Source: Helicostylum pulchrum (Eukaryota > Mucoromycota > Mucoromycetes > Mucorales > Mucoraceae). From it: 64,000 bases of DNA. Shown one piece after another: positions 34,230-44,782 of this stretch. The DNA is taken from contig JAIXMO010000079.1 of the NCBI GenBank assembly GCA_025677825.1, positions 30,818 through 94,817 of the forward strand, written 5' to 3'. Both the position numbers and the translations under genes were made by a program. The notes beneath the pieces are model-generated. The model was not told the origin of the DNA, made no database searches, and saw only the letters and a program-made list of their open reading frames with translations. Numbering within the stretch: position 1 is the first letter of the stretch; each line of letters starts with the position of its first letter.

Positions 34230-35609
34230 ATGACGAACCACGACAAAAATTCAGTTATAAACGATATTCAATACGAGCTAATACAAATAAAAAATAAAGA
34301 ATTAACACAGGTAATTTATATACACACACTGCTAAAAGATACATACACAAAGAAGAATAACAATTACAACAAGAAACAGAGAAATAAAACTTTAATTCAA
34401 GATTTAAATCGTGTGAAAATGCGATTATTTCAAGTTTCCAAAGAAAAAAGGTAAAAAATACATGACACACACACGCACATAATCAGACAGTTTAGTAATC
34501 AAGTAAAGAATAGAATTCTTTTAGATAAATTATTGTTAATACAAATGAACACTGAAGACCCACTACTACTTGATTCTCCTAATACATCAACCCCTACATA
34601 TGATAAAAGAGATCGAGAAATTGATAAAGTATTAAGTTCTTCTTCTACCAGTAGTAGTAGGCCGAAAAGAATCAGAAAGGATCCTGTCGAACAGAAATTA
34701 AGAAGAGTACAACCGCTAGAAATGTTTCAAAATGGGCAGTACAAGTTGCCCGCTAGAGTCGGTATCATTACTGTTCATTCGTTAGGGAACGTGTTACCCA
34801 TCGCCACCTATCACAATGATCGTTATATTTGGCCACCAGGATTCAAAATTAGCAGGTATACAAAAAAAGAGATAATTTACTTTGCTGCGTATACAAATTA
34901 TTTAAAATTGCCTTTAATAGAACATATCTTAGTATGACTAACCCTACCACAAACACAACCTATACTTGCTCCGTAGAAGAAAACGGTGAGCAAGGGCCAA
35001 AGGTATATACTTATTTTGTGTATACGTATATATAAACATACGTGCCTAAAAAAAACCGACCGTTTTAGTTTCGTGTAGTAGCTGAAGACTGTCCTCAAAA
35101 TCCAATCATTGCAAATTCAGCTACTGGAGTCTGGACAGCAATAGTAAAATCTGCCAACGAGATAAGAAATCGAGGCCATTCAAATTCTGGTAAATTTTAT
35201 TTTATTATACTCTTATACACCTTTTTCTTAACACTGTGTAATAGCTTCTGGACCTGATTATTATGGATTTACACATGCAACAATAGCAAAAATGATCCAA
35301 GACCTTCCTAATGCCGATCAATGTGAAAACTACGTCTGGCAAAAATTCGATGTTATGCATCAACGTACAGCAGCAGGTGTGGCGGCCGCTGCGCAAAAAA
35401 AAATCACCAACCTGGAGATCATGGGCAGTGCAAACAAGAAGCCGTCAAAACAAGATATTCATGCTGCCCTCAGTAACGGCTACGACTCGTCGTTTAATAA
35501 AAAACAAGAAAAGTTTTATAAAAAAAGCACGTTGCATCAAATCATGAATACCCCAGACGAATTAAAATCTCAGCAAGATATGTGGAGTTCAAGTTATAAC
35601 TACGTATAA
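34230..35609 (+). CDS. FYRN/FYRC-domain nuclear protein (TBRG1-like)
   Basis: Paired FY-rich domains are found in chromatin proteins such as TBRG1 and MLL-type methyltransferases. Exons: 34230-34310, 34374-34450 (start uncertain), 34514-34855, 34933-35002, 35069-35189 and 35245-35609. After a coiled coil (LIQDLNRVKMRLFQVSKEK), the linker leads to FYRN: LPARVGIITVHSLGNVLP and HNDRYIWPPGFKISR. FYRC follows with FRVVAEDCPQNPIIANSATG, WTAIVKSANEIRNRGHSNS, then ASGPDYYGFTHATIAKMIQD and ending QCENYVW. No SET or PHD domain is present, so TBRG1/NIAM-like is the best match. The second intron could end at 34352 instead, which also keeps frame. Confidence 0.87.
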
Positions 35610-35810
35610 TCCCTGTAACTACTTTTTATTAAAAGAAAGGAGAGAGTCTCTCTTTTCTAAATAATAAACTCTCTACGTATTTTCTTTTCTTTTTTTATGC
35701 ATACTAGGCTCTTTTGTTACTGTTCAAGTAAAATGACGTTTGTTGAAAACAAAAGATAGAGAAAAAGGGGGGTTAATCTTTCTATTACTGCATTTTATGC
35801 GTAGCAATAA

Positions 35811-35970
35811 GATTTGCAGTTGGAGAAAATAGGTTGGGCCAGCAAAAAGAGTTTTGGGCCAGCAAAAAAAAAAAATTGGGCCAGTGATATTGAAAATGGG
35901 TAAGTGCTGAAACAGGACAAGGATATTGGCAAGGAACCTTTTTATCTAGTGAACTTTGTCCAGTACAGTC
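35811..35970 (+). repeat. Left arm of inverted repeat with TTGGGCCAGCAAAA units
   Basis: Three TTGGGCCA units lie between 35833 and 35884. GTGATATTGAAAATGGG and CTGAAACAGGACAAGGATAT follow, then GCAAGGAACCTTTTT. Each block recurs in reverse complement in the right arm with only a few changes, and the order is the same. Confidence 0.8.
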
Positions 35971-36074
35971 GTTCCAACCCCAATATAACTTCCCAAAGGG
36001 CGTTTTTTTTTCACAGATTTTTTATTCCCAAAGGTCCATTTTTTTCTATCGTCCATTTTTTAAATTTCCCAACA

Positions 36075-36332
36075 ATGACTACTATCACAAGAGAACGTGC
36101 AATATGCATGTTTTACCATCAAGATTATGACGACACTAAAGCCATTAAACTACTCAATGCTATTGAAAAACTAGATCCAGAAGTTTGCTATAAAGATAAT
36201 TCCTGTAAACCGATTTTGTACTCAATCGAAGGTCTAGTTCATGATCCTGGATATCACCAGTATCCTGCTTTACTAAAAAAAACAAAAGAAAAAAAGGACA
36301 GAGCAAATAAAATCAAGCTCTCAATTAAATAA
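36075..36332 (+). pseudogene. Left copy of unknown mobile-element protein (truncated)
   Basis: An 85-residue frame starting MTTITRERAICMFYHQDYDD. It contains KLLNAIEKLDPEVCYKDNSC. I do not know the function. In the right copy the corresponding gene continues through an intron into SQAQLINFLNIAFLPVNP. Here the DNA after the stop still resembles that exon but is out of frame, so this copy is decayed. Confidence 0.5.
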
Positions 36333-36454
36333 CGACTTCAATTTTGTTATTCGTTTTTGCAACAAAGCCATGTTAAGGCTTTAATCTCGATTTCTTTTCG
36401 AAATAAAATAAATTCGCTTAACTTTATTTATTTATACTTTGTGATAAAGATCAT

Positions 36455-36837
36455 TTAGATCTCTGTTGAGCCTTCCAATAACGGTTCATTCGCATTACAG
36501 TAAACAGAGGCAAACACCTTGCTAACCAAGGACCTGTTATTCAAGTTTTCACACATCAGGTTCAACAAACGAACACGGGAGTCATCATCTTTTTCGCATA
36601 TGGACTTTCTTACATAGCCTATCACATGATAACCTTCGTCTTTTAAGCTCTGAATAAATCTTTGATAGCGAGGTGAATGACTCACAATGTCTTCTATTAC
36701 ATTGTCTAAAAGCTAGTTTAATCACGAATCAATGAAATCATGAATGATTAATGTATGTCTTACCGATATATTCATCCTTTAAAACATAGAGTGAGCGTAC
36801 TGAAGCTTTCTGTTGTTCATCATTCACCGCGGCTATT
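36455..36837 (-). pseudogene. Recombinase-like fragment with YVRKS motif (probable continuation of right copy)
   Basis: Two exon pieces, about 36837-36764 and 36705-36455, join as KDEYI then DNVIEDIVSHSPRYQRFIQS. They continue LKDEGYHVIGYVRKSICEKD, then SRVRLLNLMCENL. The V-I-G-Y-x-R-K-S stretch followed by an R...L helix looks like the start of serine-recombinase catalytic domains (Y-x-R-x-S). That is inference only; the remaining catalytic Arg residues cannot be assigned. I recall similar repeated Mucorales ORFs but cannot verify this. The first piece follows an in-frame stop, so the gene is broken. Confidence 0.45.
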
Positions 36838-37210
36838 TTAATTCATTATTTTTATATTTTTGAGTAAACAGTCGCTCCAGAACGAATGGTCGCCAATTTT
36901 GCAGTAACTGGTTACTCCTCAGCGTCTGTTTGCCGAGCTTTGAGCGAATAAAAAATAAAATTTGAATTTTAAAAAAAATCGTTTTATCCGTCGTAAATCG
37001 AGTAATTTTTTTGAAAAAAATGTAAATGCGTTTAAAAAGAACGGATTCGTGGAAATAAAACGGATTCACCCCGCTCGCCGAAAAAACCGCTCGTCAGCGA
37101 GTTCATTAACTGCTCGCTGGATCTAAGTAAACAGAGTAAATTTTTTTTGGCCTTGGTGATTGTATTTTCTTTACTTGGCTTTCAGTCAAAAACAATTTTC
37201 TTGAGTTACA

Positions 37211-37640
37211 TCATTTACCAAAACCATAAGCAGTTTTTTCACTGAAAATATCCGAGTATTTCCAAACAACGCTTAGGATATCATTCATGCTTAAGTTTTT
37301 GCGAGCGTAGGATTCTTCATTGTTTGGATTTACTGGTAAAAACGCAATATTCAGAAAATTTATGAGTTGAGCTTGACTGACTAAACAAAAAGTTTATTTA
37401 TGAATAATCGAAAATACAATGCGTTATCTTTTTTTGTTAAAAACTTACCAATTTTTTTCGTTTCAACTTCAATTTGATTGTTTCTTTCAGGAGCTTTAGT
37501 TGTCTTTTGATAAATGTGATTGTTGTAGGGATCAGCTTTAATAGAATTGCTATATACCAGAAATGGTTTACAGGGATTATCTTTATAGCAAATTTCGAGG
37601 TCTAGTTTTTCAATAGCATTGAGTAGTTCAATGGTGTTTA
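37211..37640 (-). pseudogene. Right copy of unknown mobile-element protein
   Basis: Exons about 37640-37449 and 37380-37211 encode IELLNAIEKLDLEICYKDNP, then CKPFLVYSNS. After a 68-nt intron comes VSQAQLINFLNIAFLPVNPN, then NLSMNDILSVVWKYSDIFSE, ending at TGA 37211. The natural start seems to be replaced by the AT-rich insertion to the right, since the left copy begins about 25 residues earlier with different sequence. About 370 bp separate this stop from the YVRKS fragment. An intact family member might join all three pieces. Confidence 0.5.
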
Positions 37641-38069
37641 GAACATAGAATAAAAGGATTAGAAATAAAAGATAAAAGATAAAATAATAGAAAGGTGATA
37701 GACAATAGAAAGTATTGTGAAGACTTTGTATAAAGAATTTATTATAAGAAAAAGACAAAGATAAATCTAACTAGAATACTATTGATGCCTGAGATATAAA
37801 GTAACCAATGGATTAAGTATGCTTGATATGGAATAAACATGCAAGGTAGGATATACTCTTGACATGATATGATTGAAGATATTAAATAAATAAATAAATG
37901 GTTAAATAATATATATATATTATTTTGCTCAATAACTGTAATATAAATCTTGGTGAGTAATGCGGGTTGACTAAGCTAGTATATATGCAAGTAATTAAAT
38001 CAAGATATAAATAGAGGTATATTCAATTGGTATATAGTAAGAATATAAGTTACTAGTCAAAGACATCCT

Positions 38070-38257
38070 CAGCACTGGGCTAAGTTCACCAGACAAAAAG
38101 GTTCCTTGCAAATATCCTTGTTCTGTTTCAGCACTGACCCATTTTCAAAAAGTGTCCCATTTTCAATATCACTGGCCCAATTTTTTTTGATTGGCCCAAT
38201 TTTTTTTGCTGGCCAAAACTTTTTTTGTTGGCCCAACCTATTTTCTTTAGCTGTAAT
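38070..38257 (-). repeat. Right arm of inverted repeat with TTGGGCCA units
   Basis: Reverse complement of the left arm at roughly 85-90% by eye. It has four GGCCA units instead of three and an extra GGGACACTTTTTGAAAATG segment duplicated next to the AATGGG block. Confidence 0.8.
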
Positions 38258-38810
38258 ATTGGCCAGGGGACCTCTCTCAGGGTCATCTTCCCCCCCCCCC
38301 CCAAAAAGTGATTATCTACTCTTGCATGAAACAAGCTGGTGTGAAAAGTTGTAACTCTGTATCAGATATTGCTGGCACATTGTTGACGAGCTCTTGGTGC
38401 ACCACAAAAGGGATTGGAAGTTGACACGAGCATCAATAATTAAAAGTACGCGAAAATAACACATGGCATACTCCAAACGCTGTTTACAAGAAAATGGCTT
38501 TACCTTTCTTAATTTAGGCAACCATGGTTATCATGTTCCCGGCTACTTTCCCCCCCCCCCCAAAAAAAAAGTCAAGTGGTCAGTTTTTGTAAAGCCCCAC
38601 AATACCCTTTTTTTTCATAAAAAAAAACCACATACACGAGAAAAAAGTTCTTTTTTGTGTAAAGAAAGTAATCTGCTTGGCAACAAAAAGCAAACAAAAA
38701 AAAGAGGGCGGAGAAAAAGGGAATTTCTCTCATGATGAATGATTAAAAAATCAGGCTATAATCACAAGATATACAACCTATAACATATATTTTTTTATTA
38801 TTTATAAACT
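38258..38810. other. Intergenic with poly-C tracts and a possible transposase crumb
   Basis: C runs at 38290-38302 and 38551-38561. The minus-strand frame 38521-38312 contains KVKPFSCKQRLEYAMCYF. This faintly resembles the helix before the catalytic core of Tc1-type transposases (K-P-x-L-x-x-K...RLxxA). Nothing else supports it. Confidence 0.35.
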
Positions 38811-39346
38811 TTACAATTCATCAAATTGACGTGCTAACTCATCCAACTCAGCCTTTGCACCAGTATACTTTTCAAGGATATCCTCATAGTGTTGTTCCTT
38901 ATCGATCAACTCTTGCTCGAGCTTTTGAACAGTACGTTCAGCTTCCTCAGCCTTTAAATCAGCTTCATTATATCTATAAAATAAACGATTATCAATATAA
39001 ATATTTTCAAAAAAAGTATTTAAATAAAACTTTACTTGGCAGAAGTAAGTTGTAACTGAGCTTCAGCTTTATCAAGTTGATCTTCGAGGTTCTTTGCACG
39101 GATTTGGATAGATAAAAGTTCATGGTCCTTGGAAGTACTTTCTAACTCAAGTTGCTTGATTTTAGCTTCGTATTCTTCTGCAAGAGCGTTAGAAGCCTCA
39201 GCTTCAGAACGAAGATTAGCGAGTTTCTAAACAAAAAACTTTTTAGCACCATCATCTCGGTTGGAATACTTTACAAGCAAGGGAGAAAAGCACCCCCTCC
39301 TTCAATAAAAAAACAAAAAAAAACTTACCTCTTTGACTTTCTCCAT
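38811..39346 (-). CDS. Tropomyosin, unusually short
   Basis: Actin-filament-binding coiled coil. Exons 39346-39329 (18 nt), 39226-39036 and 38973-38811 give only 123 residues. It starts MEKVKEKLANLRSEAEASNA and ends YTGAKAELDELARQFDEL. Both match the ends of fungal tropomyosins (MEKIKEK..ALR.EA.. and ..K.AKAELDEL...), and heptads run throughout. S. pombe Cdc8 and S. cerevisiae Tpm2 have 161 residues and Tpm1 has 199. The gap of 38 residues is about one actin-binding period and lies in the middle, near QLTSAKYNEADLK. No skipped exon is visible in the 62-bp intron there. Confidence 0.85.
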
Positions 39347-39533
39347 TATTTAAAAAGATGTATTAAAAGAAAAAAGGTATAAAAATAGAGAGGGCTGGGT
39401 AAAAAAAAAAAAACCATTTTATATATATAAATTAGCAAGCCAATTAGAATCTAGTGCCTTTATGGACCATGTCTGTATTTAGAAAGCAAGCACTTTTATT
39501 AATTTCTTGTGTAACATTCCACGTGATGAGTAT

Positions 39534-42474
39534 CTAAATGGCATCTTGTTTTGCGTCCAGCAATATATATCTTACCACATCCAACGGCACCAACACGCAC
39601 TCTTTGACGTTCCACTTTCTCGACTTTGTACTTCTCGGTAAAATCAAATCTGTCACCAACGGTTCAGTGAGTGCCGGATGCTCGTACGTCTCTACCTTCG
39701 ACTTGGAGTCATCGAGGTACTTGCTTAAATCACACTCATCTCTACTTCTCGTCTCCATCATAACCACCACACTCGACGCGCTCGACAGCGTTTGCTCTTC
39801 CTCGTCATCATCTTCTTCAACTTCCTTCGCATACAATTCACCCAGCTGGTTGGGAACCGTTGTAATATCCGACTGAGACAACGTCCGAATCTGCTGCTGC
39901 AGCGTCGACAAATGCATCGTTGACTGATTATTACAACTGTGTTGCGCGTACCTTCCTGCCGCCCACCAGTTCTTAATATACGAGAACTTCCACACATCAT
40001 CCACGTGCCTCCACGCCGACTTCTTCAATAACTGATCATCCTGGTGTTTCAAATGCCCATTGATCGTATCAAAGCGCCCAATGTACGGGTGCTTTGACCT
40101 TCTCTGAAACAAGCTGTTTAATTTCACCTTGAACCAAATCGTGAAAATAATCAACGGCAAGATGGCTGTGGCCGCAGGTATCACACCTTTTAAATAAAGA
40201 AGGCCCACCATCGTAAACTGAAATATCAGTAGCCCATCTGAAGTGTACCGCGTCATTTTCCTGTAGTGTCGAGACCCTCCAGTCTCGTACCTTCGAATGT
40301 AACAGTACATGTACTGGTGCCTGTACACCGTCAACGCAAACGCGAAATAGAACAAGGAAAAGATCAGTATCAGCGGCTGTATGACAGAGTACGTAAGCGT
40401 AATGACCAATACCAAGATATGGTTCGGGTAGTAGTAGTAGTAAGGAAACGACCACGGCGTCGTATGACGCATGCGCATACGGGGTGTCTTGCTGATACAA
40501 GGTAATGTCAACAATATATGCCCGAACAATTGCGACCCCAGCTGTATTAATTCCATTGCATGTGTAGACGAATTGAACAAGATGTAGTTGAGAAAGAAGT
40601 TTGCTCCTTGCGGTAGTGCGTTTGCTAATAGTTGGATCAGCATCGTGGGCTCGTAAAGGACGTCCAGCATCGTGGTCAGGAACGTGCTGCCCAGTAGAAA
40701 CACAATCAGCACATTGAATATTGCAAAGTGGTAGTATCTGCCTAGTACTGAGTCTTCTAGTTCTGAATACGATACAAAGTCTTGTTGTTTCGATATTTCT
40801 AATTAAAAGATTTTTTTAGTGTACGCTAAAACGGAGAAATGTGGTTGTATTTACCTAGTAAAATCCAAGGTAAAAAACTCATAAATAAAGTAACCAACAA
40901 CGTCGGTAAGATATTCTGTATAAACGACCGTATTAAAAACGACGTATTTAAAAAATACTGTAAAAACGTGAAATGCTGTGACAAGGATTGCATTGAAGTT
41001 AGACCTAGTATAAAACTAATTGGAAACAACCAAAATATAGTTAACGACCTAAAATAATATAAATATTTAGTTTTAGCATTTAAATTATTTTTTTTGGTTT
41101 TGTTACCAAACAGCTGCAAATACAATCCATTGCCTAAACCGTCCTGTTATACGATCCTTTCTACCTCTTCGTAACAAACTTCGCCATAACACATCTCTTG
41201 GCTCTGGTGCCATTCTCGTATCAAACACACCTGGTTTCCACGACGTTACAATCTGCGCACAAATCTGTGCCGAATAAGCAGAACTACAACAAAAAAGACA
41301 AGTGTCCTTTTTTAGCGTCTTTTACAAATATAAACAAGTTTTAAACCCTTTCCTTACTTGAAAGTAACAAACGCAGCACCCGTGGGCATGTAATACTCTG
41401 GTGACCTATTCACATCTCTCAGCCTAAAGATCTCTTTATCCATATCTTGCACCTCCCTCAACGTCTCCACAACTTTCTCCACGCCCTCCATTTCTTTTAT
41501 TTGTATCAGCTCGCTGTACCAATCTACATTCGACGATTTTGCTGATGAAACCATTCTTATCAACAACATTTCCAATTTATCAATCGCCGTCCGTCTCTTT
41601 TTCAATATCCCTTCCACTAGCTTGATCGCCGTGTTCGACACCAACGTCACTTTCTCCACCGTGCCAATCTGTGCTTGGTCGAAATGCTGTTGTAGGGACT
41701 GGCTATTGCGCAGGTTGTGCGGTACGTGTGTTATCAGCACTGAGCGTTCATGTAACCGGTTCTTGAGTGGCTGCTGCTGAAGCAGGTCGATGTGGTGGAT
41801 ATGGTTGACAAACAGGAGCCACAGCCACACCAGCGATGTGGAGAACGTAAAAAAGACGTGGACCCATACAATTGGGTTCTTGTTGGGGATGTTGGCTATG
41901 GACAGGTAGTAGAGTGTCGAGTTGGACCGAAAATGGTCAATGGAATGATTGAATTGGTTGGAGAACACTTCGGTGCGCGAGGACTCGTTTTTGGCTAAGG
42001 AAGTAAACTCGTTGGCGAGGTCTGCGTGGTCCAGTGAGGTGGTGGCTCCAGTCCAGTGCAGACCCAGCAGGATGGGACAGACAAAGAGCGATTGCACGGA
42101 GAGAAAGTGAACTACCATACGTAGAAATCGGATGTGCATTGTAGCGTCTAAGCCCACTTGAGCCACATAGTCTGTTTCGTCTAGCTTGAACACAGAGCTC
42201 ACCCAAGCGAATATATGCCTGGATTGTTTCTTCACAGGGTTTCTAACAGCGAGGAAAAAAATGTAAGTTATAACTCTTTTATTTATAATAAGAGTTTGAA
42301 TGGATTTTACTTTAGTAGGTGGGTGCGTGGTGAGAATAAATTGTCCATGGACTCTAAACGTTTACAAATTTCAAAAGCTATAATACAAGTTGCAGAAACT
42401 GCACACGAAATACCAAATGTGGTAGATAATCCTAAAAATGTTGGAACGTAATATGCTGTATCTATTGTTGCCAT
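39534..42474 (-). CDS. CSC1/TMEM63 (OSCA-type) osmosensitive cation channel homologue
   Basis: Multi-pass membrane protein of 894 residues. Exons: 42474-42311, 42242-41358, 41283-41107, 41048-40855 and 40798-39534. The N-terminal helix region PTFLGLSTTFGISCAVSATC is followed by the characteristic extracellular and cytosolic domains (RSVLITHVPHNLRNSQSLQQ, PTGAAFVTFKNSAYSAQICA). Then come APEPRDVLWRSL, the RSN1-type 7TM region (SLTIFWLFPISFILGLTSMQ; RYYHFAIFNVLIVFLLGSTF) and a charged cytosolic tail with an acidic run. The family forms mechanically or osmotically gated cation channels. Location is likely plasma membrane or vacuole. Confidence 0.9.
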
Positions 42475-42736
42475 CGTTGCATTATTTAATTTATCTTAAA
42501 AAGAGAAAAAAAGCAAAAAAAAAGAATATCTTTTTAGTGATTAAAAAAAGACAAAGAGGGAGGAAATAAAGAGACGTCAGTGAAGAGTTTTTTTTTAAAT
42601 AAGGGGAAGAACGCGTTTACGTTTTTATTTTATTTTATTTTTTATGATATACAAGTAGTGGAATGGGGGGGGGGTTTATGGTTTTGATCAAAATAAGGGG
42701 GGAGATACTAAAATTACAAAAAAAAAAAATCTACTT

Positions 42737-44320
42737 TTACTGACGTTTTCTCTTTTCTTTTTCTGCAACTAAACCCGGAGGTTCAGCTGTCATAGCAACC
42801 AAATTGCCTCTTTGCTCATCACTCACACACGAAACATGATGCACATGTTTTGCACCGGCCTCGTCCACCGAGCAGAGATCGATATTGCGTATCCAGTCAT
42901 CCTTCATGATGGTCGATATATTATACCGCCGCGTGGGGTCGGTCTCCAAGATACTTGTCATCACCGAACGAGATTCACGAGGTAACAGCTTGAGCAGACG
43001 AAACTTTTGCTGGTTATGGTTGGTGGCAAAAGAACGAAACGCAGGATCCGAGTTTCGAGGTAGTCGCCAAGGGAACCTTTTAATTGTCATGCAAACAAAG
43101 ATGATTCCACATGACCATACATCTGATAAGCGAGGGTCGTACACTTGTTGTACATATTGTTCTGGAGCGATATAAGGGTCTGATCCAAATACGCCTAGAT
43201 TCACAATTAGTATTTTTTATATATAAATAAATAATTTTATACTTTACCTTTTGTTAGGGAGCTGGAATTCTCAAAGGGATACTTGAACACGGTCGAACAC
43301 CCAAAATCAATGATTTTCAGTATCCCCATCTGATCAAGCACCAAATTATCTAGTTTAAGATCTCTGTGCGCGATTCCCATCGAATGCAAATAATGCACAC
43401 CGTTCAACAACTGCCTCCAGCAACACGCAATTTCTTCTTTCGACATCATACCGCTCATCACCACATTAAACAAATCGTTGGGCGCATACTCCATGATTTC
43501 ATAAAAGTTTTCTTCTTCTTGCACCAAATCTAGCGTCTCAATCACATTTTGGTGGTGAAGAGTAGATCCAATACAAAATTCAGCAGTCACTTTCTTCACA
43601 TAATCTTTCTCCGTTTCATGTGGTAATCTTTTACGAAACTGTTTAACTGCAAATACTTTTTGGTGTTGATGGATTAAACGAACAGACCCACCAGCTCCTT
43701 TACCAATGTATCTACCTTAAAAAAGTAATTGAGTTAATATTTTTTTTTCTCCTTAATAAAAAAAAAATGCCGCAAAATGCCTCTCTCTTACCCCATTGTC
43801 CATATCTACTAGATATATTTTGTTTAAATTGATTTGCAAAAGAAGGTTCATTTAAACTATTCACAAAGAACCTCTTTAAATCATTAAACGGTGTATTAAC
43901 TTGTGTGTTTGATTGAATTGGTGTTAACGCTCCACTGCTATGATGAAAATGTGTTTGATGATAGTACTGATTATAAAGTGGTTTCTTAAATATGAATTGC
44001 GGTGGAGTGTTTGTATTTATACACGATTTCTGAATCGATGCGCTGCTACACAACGAAGATGAAGAGGATGAAGACGTTGTTGTAGTCGTCGTTGTTGTGG
44101 TGTTCTTTTTGTACATGCGTTTGTGTGTACGAGACGCTACGTTTTGTAACAGACGAGTCAGTTCAACAAAATCCACGGCACTGGGATCATTGGTATGAAG
44201 ATGGTTGGTCGTAGCATTGGTGTGTGTAACCACTGCTGCTGACAGTGACGGACTGGATGGAACCGATCTCTCTGGAGTCAATAAAATACTTTCAAATGGC
44301 ATTTTTAAAGTAACTGACAT
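42737..44320 (-). CDS. Serine/threonine protein kinase, HAL4/SAT4-NPR1 group
   Basis: Exons 44320-43792, 43715-43248 and 43194-42737 encode 484 residues. The N-terminal about 175 residues are Ser/Thr/Asn-rich with poly-Thr and poly-Ser and are probably disordered. The kinase domain has [20 protein letters not shown] with VAIK-type Lys in FAVKQF. It also has the catalytic loop [15 protein letters not shown] in KIIDFGCS, and the activation end [10 protein letters not shown]. The spacing and the VFKYPFE...[13 protein letters not shown] segment are typical of fungal HAL4/HAL5/NPR1 kinases, which control nutrient and ion transporters. The end is a basic tail, EKEKRKRQ. Confidence 0.9.
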
Positions 44321-44782
44321 TTTATTTATATATAAAAAAGAGAGAAAAAAAAAGAGAAAGAAGGAAGCAAAAAAGGGTAGAATTTATACTAGTTTTTTTT
44401 TTTAACTAAAACCAGGTGATCACACACACAGACTTTTTTTTTTAATTTTTATATGGTCATATTAAAGAGGCTTTTTTTTTTTTAACTTGTATATAAGTGT
44501 CTGTGTTTCATCAATAAAGTAGAAATGACGATTATCGAAATAAACAAAAGGGCTCCTTTTAACTGTTTGAAGGGGAGCAATAAAAGGAAAAAAATCAGTT
44601 GATTTTGATATATCTGCGTTTGTGTTTGATAATAAATAGTGTTGTGCAAACAAATCTCACTCATCCCCCTTGTTTTTTAAAATTAAATTCACTGGTTTTT
44701 CCGAACCTGAACTTTAAAAAATATACAAACGTCAAAAAAAAAAAAAAAAAAAAAAAACTTGCTTCTTTTATACAACAACAAC

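Larger units (their letters stand above)
35811..38257. mobile_element. Inverted structure of two convergent copies of an unknown mobile gene family
   Basis: The outer arms are about 160-190 bp and match in inverted orientation (35811-35970 versus 38257-38070). Each contains repeated TTGGGCCA-type units. Inside, a plus-strand ORF (36075-36332) and a minus-strand ORF (37640-37211) encode versions of the same protein (LLNAIEKLD.E.CYKDN.CKP). A further minus-strand ORF (about 36837-36455) probably continues the right-hand gene. The right copy also carries about 430 bp of extra AT-rich sequence (about 37640-38070) between leader and gene. It may be one TIR transposon whose terminal repeats reach into the gene, or two copies inserted tail to tail. 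Confidence 0.65.

Noticed and set aside
38463..38735. 90-codon plus-strand frame near the poly-C tract
   Set aside because: The second half is Pro/Lys low complexity from C and A runs; the first half has no support.
44759..44782. Upstream extension of MTU1 (MLLLYNNN)
   Set aside because: It would start at a TTG codon; the ATG at 44783 gives a normal presequence.
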